From: Porticoccaceae bacterium UBA1117
GTDB taxonomy: Bacteria > Pseudomonadota > Gammaproteobacteria > Pseudomonadales > Porticoccaceae
Length of the DNA stretch: 5,043 nucleotides
Assembly: GCA_002313335.1 (NCBI GenBank)
Contig: DCBC01000150.1
Coordinates: 3,301 to 8,343 of the forward strand
Direction: 5' to 3'
Positions 1 to 5,043 of this stretch are shown in pieces (within the stretch, counting starts at the first letter, position 1; each line of letters starts with the position of its first letter). The notes beneath the pieces are model-generated. The model did no database searches, had not been told where the DNA came from, and was given only the letters and a program-made list of their open reading frames with translations. The translations under genes and the position numbers were made by a program.

Positions 1-1109
<1,109 letters not shown>

Positions 1110-1110
<1 letters not shown>

Positions 1111-1697
1111 TGGCGGCTAAAAAAGGCTCTCGAGCACAAGAAATATTACAGACCCTAGCGCGCATGCTTGAAACATCTAGGGGCCGAATTACTACTGCTG
1201 CTTTGGCTGGTGAGTTGGGCCTTTCTGAGGCGGCTCTGTATCGCCACTTTCCTAGTAAAACTAGAATGTATGAAAGTTTAATAGACTTCATTGAAGAGAC
1301 AATCTTTGGACGTGTTCGGGCTATCGTCAATGACGAGCCAGATGCGGTAAACCAATGTTATCGGATTCTTAGCTTGGTGGTCGCATTCTGTCAAAAAAAT
1401 CCAGGGATTACTCGAATCTTAAATGGTGACGCTCTTGCCATTGAGAACGAGCGTTTGCATACTCGCGTAGCACAGTTCTTTGATCGGCTGGAGTCGCAGC
1501 TAAAACAAGCGTTGCGTGAAGCAGAGGTGCGTGATGGACTGAAGCTTAATGTTCCCGTCTCAGTAGCGGCTAACCTAATGTTAGTTTGTGTTGAAGGTAA
1601 GATTAGTCAGTTTGTTCGGAGCGACTTTAAAACCTTACCCAATCAACATTGGCCAGAACAGTGGGCCTTGATCACTTCGGCAATCTTTGAGCAATAG
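1110..1697 (+). CDS. slmA: Nucleoid occlusion factor SlmA (TetR family)
   Basis: SlmA binds specific chromosomal sites and, when DNA-bound, blocks FtsZ polymer assembly over the nucleoid, so division does not cut unsegregated DNA. The 195-residue protein has the TetR-type layout: an N-terminal helix with EILQTLARML (11-20), a helix-turn-helix at about 26-50 with RITTAALAGE and SEAALYRHFPSKTRM (39-53), and an all-helical FtsZ-binding and dimerisation domain to the C-terminus. SEAALYRHFPSKTRM is essentially the SlmA signature, and KNPGITRIL (96-104) and SQFVRSDFK (166-174) also match E. coli SlmA (198 residues). Its start overlaps the argB stop by one base (TAATG). It converges on pyrE with 9 bp between stops and no clear terminator. 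In E. coli slmA sits between dut and pyrE, so the position is conserved even though algC and argB now lie directly upstream. Confidence 0.95.
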
Positions 1698-1706
1698 AGC
1701 CAATGC

Positions 1707-2360
1707 CTAGCTCACGCCATAGGTCTCTCTATAATTACCAATGGCGGCAATTAAGTCGGCCCTATCAGGATTTCCTGACAAGTAGCCTAAAATATCATCA
1801 ATATCGATGATGCTAATAACCGACATATCGAATTGTCGTTCTACCTCTTGAATGGCCGACTCTAGACTCTTTCCTCGTTCTTTCCTGTCTAGGCCAATCA
1901 CGACGCCCGCCGCCTGTGCGCCGGCGTTTTGAATAATGGCCATCACTTCTCTTATTGCAGTTCCGGCTGTAATCACATCGTCAATAATGAGTACGTTCCC
2001 TTCTAAAGGCGCGCCAACCAGAGACCCTCCCTCACCATGAGCTTTCGTCTCTTTACGGTTAAAGCAATAGGGAACATCTATTCCATGCTGATCATACAAG
2101 GCCACCGCTGTTGCCGATGCTAATGTAATACCTTTGTACGCTGGACCAAACAAAACATCAAATTGTATTCCAGAATCAACAATAGCGGACGCATAACAGC
2201 GCCCTAATTCTGAAAGGACCTTGCCGGTATAAAACTGACCCGCATTAAAAAAGTGTGGCGAGGTGCGCCCTGACTTTAAGGTGAACTCACCAAATTTAAG
2301 GGCACCGCAGCTAAGAGCATTTTCAATAAACTGTGTTTTATAATCTTGATTGATCGTCAT
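1707..2360 (-). CDS. pyrE: Orotate phosphoribosyltransferase
   Basis: PyrE joins orotate to PRPP to give OMP and pyrophosphate, the fifth step of de novo UMP synthesis, as a cytoplasmic dimer. The 217-residue protein is close to the 213 residues of E. coli PyrE. It shows [14 protein letters not shown] (28-41) for orotate and [12 protein letters not shown] (71-78), the mobile catalytic loop [12 protein letters not shown] (101-112) with its lysines, and the PRPP-binding signature [13 protein letters not shown] (123-135). The start at 2360 lies 13 bases after the rph stop, with only a weak GGATAAG-like Shine-Dalgarno, so expression probably depends on translation of rph. In E. coli the rph-pyrE gap holds a UTP-sensitive attenuator; this 13-base gap has no room for one. 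No terminator is evident after the stop codon, where slmA converges. Confidence 0.97.
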   Translation of the reverse strand: MTINQDYKTQFIENALSCGALKFGEFTLKSGRTSPHFFNAGQFYTGKVLSELGRCYASAIVDSGIQFDVLFGPAYKGITLASATAVALYDQHGIDVPYCFNRKETKAHGEGGSLVGAPLEGNVLIIDDVITAGTAIREVMAIIQNAGAQAAGVVIGLDRKERGKSLESAIQEVERQFDMSVISIIDIDDILGYLSGNPDRADLIAAIGNYRETYGVS

Positions 2361-2373
2361 AAGGCTTATCCAC

Positions 2374-3093
2374 TTATTGTGCGAGAGCCATCTGCTGAAC
2401 TCTCACTAGATCAGCAATACCTCTTTTGGCTAAGTCTAACATTTCAGTTAACTCTTCAGTACTAAAGGGTGCTGCCTCGGCAGTCCCTTGCACTTCAATA
2501 AAGCCACCGTCACTGTTCATTACTACATTCATGTCAGTTTCTGCGTTTGAGTCCTCAGCATAGTCTAAGTCCAGCACCGGTGTTCCTTTATAAACTCCAA
2601 CTGACACTGAAGCAATCATAGATACCAGCGGATCGCCGACTATTGCTTTGGTGCGCTGTAAGTGTCTAATCGCGTCAACGAGCGCAACACAGGCGCCAGT
2701 AATCGAGGCCGTTCTAGTGCCCCCATCTGCCTGAATAACATCACAATCAATATTAATGGTGTGCTCGCCTAACTGCTTTAAGTCAACCGCAGCACGAAGA
2801 GACCGACCGATCAAACGTTGGATTTCTTGTGTGCGTCCACTCTGTTTTCCTCGAGCAGCCTCGCGGTTCATACGACTGTTCGTTGAGCGCGGTAACATGC
2901 CATATTCTGCAGTAACCCAGCCTTCCCCTTTTCCACGTAAAAACCGAGGTACGCCTTTGTCGACGCTCGCAGTGCAGATAACCTTAGTATTTCCAAACTC
3001 AACCAAGACTGATCCCTCGGCATGACAGGTGTAATCACGAGTAATCTTGACTTGGCGTAACTGTTCCGGCCGACGGCCACTGGGTCTGGACAT
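2374..3093 (-). CDS. rph: Ribonuclease PH (tRNA 3'-trimming phosphorolytic exonuclease)
   Basis: RNase PH trims the 3' ends of tRNA precursors and degrades structured RNA by phosphorolysis, releasing nucleoside diphosphates; it acts as a hexameric ring. The 239 residues equal the usual length, and the frame is intact, unlike the frameshifted rph of E. coli K-12. Landmarks are [11 protein letters not shown] at the N-terminus, [21 protein letters not shown] (from 51), [17 protein letters not shown] (85-101), the phosphate-binding [15 protein letters not shown] (116-130, Thr126/Arg127), and [18 protein letters not shown] (175-192) with the acidic metal/catalytic residues. It heads an operon with pyrE and diverges from yicC. 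AGGAAG 7 bases before the ATG gives a good ribosome binding site. Confidence 0.97.
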   Translation of the reverse strand: MSRPSGRRPEQLRQVKITRDYTCHAEGSVLVEFGNTKVICTASVDKGVPRFLRGKGEGWVTAEYGMLPRSTNSRMNREAARGKQSGRTQEIQRLIGRSLRAAVDLKQLGEHTINIDCDVIQADGGTRTASITGACVALVDAIRHLQRTKAIVGDPLVSMIASVSVGVYKGTPVLDLDYAEDSNAETDMNVVMNSDGGFIEVQGTAEAAPFSTEELTEMLDLAKRGIADLVRVQQMALAQ

Positions 3094-3100
3094 AAATTTG

Positions 3101-3106
3101 CTTCCT
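3101..3106 (-). promoter_or_regulatory. Ribosome binding site of rph
   Basis: On the minus strand AGGAAG stands 7 bases before the rph ATG (3091-3093). It confirms this start, which also gives the standard MSRPSGR N-terminus. Confidence 0.7.
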
Positions 3107-3137
3107 AGAATGAGTTTTGTCTAAATTTGTCGGCGGA

Positions 3138-3146
3138 AGTGTAGCA
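3138..3146 (-). promoter_or_regulatory. Possible extended -10 promoter for rph-pyrE
   Basis: Reading leftward, TGCTACACT fits the extended -10 pattern TGnTAnAnT (4 of 6 in the hexamer plus the TG). No good -35 is seen 16-18 bases upstream, as expected for an extended -10 type. It would start transcription near 3131 and leave about 38 bases of leader before rph. The call rests on pattern matching only. Confidence 0.35.
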
Positions 3147-3202
3147 AATCTAACACTACTGTGGCCGCCTTTGTTACCATGAAAGACGTATTTAAATCAT
3201 TT

Positions 3203-3206
3203 GGAG
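3203..3206 (+). promoter_or_regulatory. Ribosome binding site that sets the yicC start
   Basis: GGAG, in the context TTTGGAGATAATATG, lies 5 bases before the ATG at 3212. The upstream in-frame GTG (3161) and ATG (3179) lack such a site, so 3212 is preferred. It also gives the family N-terminus MPRSMTAFAR. Confidence 0.7.
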
Positions 3207-3211
3207 ATAAT

Positions 3212-4075
3212 ATGCCTCGCAGCATGACGGCATTTGCCAGAAACACTATAGATTTTCCTTGGGGCTCAGTTACCTGTGAGCTGCGTTCTGTTAATCATCG
3301 TTTTTTAGAGACCGGCTTTAGACTTCCAGAGACCTTACGTCAGGTTGAAATGTCTCTGCGTGAAATAGCCCGTAAAAAATTGTCTCGAGGTAAGGTAGAC
3401 TGTTCCATACAGTTAGCATTTAATAGCGCTGATTCCACTGTTAGTCCCGACCTAATGTTGGCCAAACAGTACATTGACATTGCTCAACAGCTCGCCACAC
3501 AAATAGATAACCCAGCAGCCATCTCTCCTCTGGATATTATGCGCTGGCCGGGCGTGTTAAAGGAACAAGATGTTGAATCAGAACATCTCCAAACTGCGGC
3601 AATTGAAACCTTTAAAGCAACGGTTATTCAGCTGTTGGAAGGACGGCAACGCGAGGGAGATAAGCTTGCAGATATGATTGAACAGCGCCTTGTAGGTATT
3701 CAGGAACAACTCACAATAGTGAGAGAGAATCTTCCGGATATTCTCGCCCATCAGCGTGCGCGACTTGAAGAAAAGATGGTTGACATGAAATCTCAACTGG
3801 ACGAAGGTCGTTTGGAGCAAGAGATGGTTATTATTGCCAATCGCACCGATGTTGATGAAGAATTGGACCGATTAGACGTCCATATTGCAGAAATTCGGCG
3901 AGTCTTAGAAAGCTCAGACTCAATTGGCCGTAGGCTGGATTTTTTAATGCAAGAATTGAATCGCGAAGCCAACACGCTGGGTTCAAAGTCTATAGCCGGT
4001 GTCACAACTCAAGCGTCAGTAGAACTAAAAGTTCTTATCGAGCAAATGCGTGAGCAAATTCAAAACCTTGAGTAA
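3212..4075 (+). CDS. yicC: YicC family endoribonuclease / RNA turnover protein
   Basis: From this start the protein has 287 residues, the same length as E. coli YicC. It matches the family from end to end: MPRSMTAFAR (1-10), CELRSVNHRFLET (22-34), FRLPE (36-40) and RGKVDCSI (59-66) in the N-terminal YicC domain, DIMRWPGVL (108-116) in the middle, and a C-terminal DUF1732 region with RLEQE (200-204), DVDEELDRLDVHI (213-225), GRRLDFLMQELNREANTLGSKS (from 239) and LIEQMREQIQNLE (275-287). Residues about 140-235 are charged and helical, probably coiled coil. YicC proteins have been reported to be endoribonucleases and to affect small-RNA decay in E. coli; the active residues are not certain to me. 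It diverges from rph, another RNA-processing gene, as in E. coli. The frame stays open upstream to a GTG at 3161, adding 17 residues unlike the family, so I reject that longer form. Confidence 0.95.
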   Translation: MPRSMTAFARNTIDFPWGSVTCELRSVNHRFLETGFRLPETLRQVEMSLREIARKKLSRGKVDCSIQLAFNSADSTVSPDLMLAKQYIDIAQQLATQIDNPAAISPLDIMRWPGVLKEQDVESEHLQTAAIETFKATVIQLLEGRQREGDKLADMIEQRLVGIQEQLTIVRENLPDILAHQRARLEEKMVDMKSQLDEGRLEQEMVIIANRTDVDEELDRLDVHIAEIRRVLESSDSIGRRLDFLMQELNREANTLGSKSIAGVTTQASVELKVLIEQMREQIQNLE

Positions 4076-4130
4076 AAAACTGCCGACCAAAGTATTGAGG
4101 CCTGAGAATACAGGTTTTTACTAGGTTTTT
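4072..4130. terminator. Putative terminator after yicC, possibly bidirectional
   Basis: GTAAAAAACTG (4072-4082, spanning the yicC stop) can pair with CAGGTTTTTAC (4111-4121) in 10 of 11 positions around a 28-base loop. A smaller hairpin, CCTG (4101-4104) with CAGG (4111-4114) around AGAATA, ends directly in TTTTT (4115-4119). A second AGGTTTTTA copy follows at 4123-4131. An A-run on the left and T-runs on the right could end yicC transcription rightward and the opposing lipoprotein transcript leftward. The GC-poor stem makes it weak. Confidence 0.4.
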
Positions 4131-4220
4131 AACGTCTTTTGCGTGCTCATGCTGGCTTGATAACCCTAACGGCTTAAGTACCTACCTGCCCTGAAATAAA
4201 GCACAGGTCTGTTTTTAACG
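4101..4220 (+). repeat. Two related hairpin modules after yicC
   Basis: Module 1 (4101-4134) and module 2 (4190-4220) share the order CCTGA, an A/T-rich loop, CAGG, then GTTTTTAACG. The final ten bases are identical at 4125-4134 and 4211-4220. Module 1 has one extra AGGTTTTTA copy (4112-4120 and 4123-4131). Both modules look like weak intrinsic terminators. They could be a degenerate duplication, or independent convergence on terminator-like sequence. Confidence 0.4.
4184..4216 (+). terminator. Second terminator-like hairpin
   Basis: ACCTG (4184-4188) pairs with CAGGT (4204-4208), or alternatively CCTG (4190-4193) with CAGG (4204-4207); TTTTT follows at 4212-4216 after a 3-base gap. AGGTCT (4205-4210) can instead pair with AGACCT (4244-4249), so alternative folds exist. 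The stem is short, so the call is tentative. Confidence 0.3.
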
Positions 4221-4271
4221 GGACCTTTACTTCATGGCTATAGAGACCTAAACCCTATGCTAGATTACGAT

Positions 4272-4299
4272 GGATTTACGAATCCTATTTCTAATTTTT
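4272..4299 (+). terminator. Third terminator-like hairpin
   Basis: GGATT (4272-4276) and AATCC (4281-4285) form a perfect 5-bp stem closing a TACG tetraloop. A T-rich tail follows (4286-4299), ending in ATTTTTG. TAGA (4261-4264) and TCTA (4290-4293) could add an outer stem. The orientation is rightward. It could end yicC read-through or an unrecognised short transcript. Confidence 0.3.
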
Positions 4300-4339
4300 G
4301 CCCTCCCCTGATATGGGACGATCAACTTGCTGTTGGTGA

Positions 4340-4564
4340 TTATTGTGAAGACAATTTTTCTATGTACCCATGATTTACCATGCAGTCTGAGTAGCTAACA
4401 TTAGGTAGCATCGTCATATTTTCAGGACTTGGGATTCTATTGGCGACAGATCGGCATAAGTTGTCAACATACTCTTGGGATTCTGTATGGTTCAGATCTT
4501 TGTGTGCACAACCAGAAGTGACTAGAAGAACTATAAGCGCACTAATAATACCAATATTTGACAT
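4340..4564 (-). CDS. Small predicted lipoprotein of unknown function
   Basis: This 74-residue protein is not one I recognise. Residues 4-18 are a hydrophobic segment ending in LVTSGC, a lipobox-like site with Cys19 as the residue to be lipidated. Thr at -3 is a less usual choice, and the n-region (MSNIG) lacks the normal Lys/Arg. Residue +2 is Ala, not Asp, so outer-membrane sorting is expected. The mature part is about 56 residues and holds two more cysteines, Cys37 and Cys61, the latter in YSDCMVNHGY; they could form a disulfide in the periplasm. A strong ribosome binding site (GGAGG, 8 bases before the ATG) supports it as a real gene. It follows the thioesterase-like gene on the same strand, 68 bp away, and faces yicC. 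Many gammaproteobacteria carry small lipoproteins with a C...CM..xGY pattern, but no function can be assigned. Confidence 0.72.
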   Translation of the reverse strand: MSNIGIISALIVLLVTSGCAHKDLNHTESQEYVDNLCRSVANRIPSPENMTMLPNVSYSDCMVNHGYIEKLSSQ

Positions 4565-4572
4565 AATTTAAT

Positions 4573-4577
4573 CCTCC
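4573..4577 (-). promoter_or_regulatory. Ribosome binding site of the small lipoprotein gene
   Basis: On the minus strand GGAGG lies 8 bases before the ATG at 4562-4564. It is among the strongest sites in the window and the main sequence evidence that this short frame is translated. Confidence 0.7.
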
Positions 4578-4599
4578 GCTTTTACAGCAGCACCGGACA

Positions 4600-4618
4600 A
4601 GCCTACCGAGGTAGGGCT
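4600..4618. other. Hairpin between thioesterase and lipoprotein genes
   Basis: AGCCTAC, loop CGAG and GTAGGGCT form a 7-bp stem with one bulged G, in the 68-bp gap between the two minus-strand genes. No T-run follows on either strand, so it is not a standard terminator. It may be an mRNA processing or stabilising structure between the two cistrons. Confidence 0.3.
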
Positions 4619-4632
4619 ACGCATACATAATG

Positions 4633-5043
4633 CTACATCAAGTTAGAAAAGTCCTTCACCACATAATCACCATCAGCCTCGGCAACAATTTTTCCGGCGG
4701 TATCTTTGACTACAATATGAATAGTAAAATCATAGCGTCCCGTTGTCTCAAGAGACGCTCTCATGGTGTTAGCATCTTCGGCCGTAAATTCAGCCTCAGC
4801 TGTGATGTCCGTCATCGCAGGTCGCATGAACTTTATAGCCAACCCCGCGATAACCGGCTGATACTTGGGGTTATCAAGGTTATGTGCAGCAATTAAACCC
4901 CCTAAATATTCTGCGGTCATCCACATTGGGCCGGCATGCAATATATTGATATGGTTTTTTGTATTATTACTTAGCGGTGTGCAAGATCGGTATATCCCGT
5001 CTTCGATACTTTCAACCTTTAAGTCTAAAAAAGCGTATATAGG
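4633..5043 (-). CDS. Hotdog-fold thioesterase-like protein (partial, runs off right edge)
   Basis: The frame is open from the right edge to the TAG at 4633-4635, giving 136 codons; the true start lies beyond the window. The visible sequence fits a PaaI/DUF4442-type hotdog domain. A strand with YAFLDLKVESIEDG leads to NNTKNHINILHAGPMWMTAEY, where the NH..N.LHAG stretch and the following E correspond to the substrate loop and central helix that carry catalytic residues in acyl-CoA thioesterases. Then come the strands IAGLAIKFMRPAM, ITAEAEF, TGRYDFTIHIVVKD and KIVAEADGDYVVKD. Proteins of this fold hydrolyse acyl-CoA or acyl-ACP thioesters; the substrate cannot be inferred. The N-terminal part before LHAG belongs to the same frame, so a start at the TTG at 4939-4941 would cut the domain and is unlikely. 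It lies upstream of the small lipoprotein gene and may share its transcript. Confidence 0.65.
   Translation of the reverse strand, partial: PIYAFLDLKVESIEDGIYRSCTPLSNNTKNHINILHAGPMWMTAEYLGGLIAAHNLDNPKYQPVIAGLAIKFMRPAMTDITAEAEFTAEDANTMRASLETTGRYDFTIHIVVKDTAGKIVAEADGDYVVKDFSNLM

Noticed and set aside
2280..2291. GGTGAACTCACC-like palindrome inside pyrE, resembling a SlmA binding site
   Set aside because: The SlmA site, as I recall it, is a 12-bp palindrome of the form GTGAGTACTCAC. Here the half-sites are two bases too close and lie in conserved PyrE coding sequence, so the resemblance is best explained by chance.
2756..3025. 89-codon plus-strand frame opposite rph
   Set aside because: It lies wholly antisense to a highly conserved rph, resembles no family I know, and has no ribosome binding site; it is a shadow of the real gene.
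2374..3093. Possible rph frameshift as in E. coli K-12
   Set aside because: The frame is intact to the standard C-terminus at 239 residues, so no lesion is present.
4600..4618. Intrinsic terminator between the thioesterase-like and lipoprotein genes
   Set aside because: The hairpin is real on paper, but no T-run follows on either strand, so I list it as a hairpin only.
4630..4896. 88-codon plus-strand frame opposite the thioesterase-like gene
   Set aside because: The minus-strand frame has a recognisable hotdog pattern that continues to the window edge. The plus frame is rich in Arg/Ser/His without domain features.

Overview
The window is a housekeeping stretch of a gammaproteobacterial chromosome, followed by a short, less familiar segment at the right end. 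The ArgB, SlmA, PyrE, RNase PH and YicC proteins are full length and closely match their Pseudomonas or E. coli counterparts as I remember them. The gene order blends two known neighbourhoods: algC-argB, as in Pseudomonas, and slmA / pyrE-rph / yicC, as around the E. coli dut-slmA-pyrE-rph-yicC locus. With a moderate GC content this suggests a free-living, possibly marine gammaproteobacterium near the Pseudomonas/Cellvibrio side. That placement is inference, not a measured phylogeny.

Layout. Positions 1-1697 (+) hold the end of a phosphomannomutase/phosphoglucomutase gene (algC), then argB, then slmA, joined by ATGA and TAATG stop/start overlaps. slmA converges on pyrE with 9 bp between their stop codons. 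pyrE and rph (1707-3093, minus) form an rph-pyrE operon with a 13 bp gap. rph diverges from yicC (3212-4075, +) across a 118 bp spacer that should carry both promoters. Positions 4076-4339 have no convincing gene but contain three hairpins followed by T-runs, two of them in related repeated modules. Positions 4340-4564 (minus) encode a small predicted lipoprotein of unknown function. Positions 4633-5043 (minus) encode a hotdog-fold thioesterase-like protein that runs off the right edge.

The genes cover sugar-phosphate isomerisation for the cell envelope (AlgC), the committed kinase of arginine synthesis (ArgB), nucleoid occlusion of FtsZ (SlmA), UMP synthesis (PyrE), and RNA 3' processing and turnover (RNase PH, YicC). 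They do not form one pathway; what links them is transcription and translational coupling.

I see no mobile element, CRISPR array, tRNA/rRNA, toxin-antitoxin or defence system. The parts most worth a second look are the 264 bp structured intergenic region after yicC, the orphan lipoprotein, and the break from the usual yicC-gmk-rpoZ neighbourhood.
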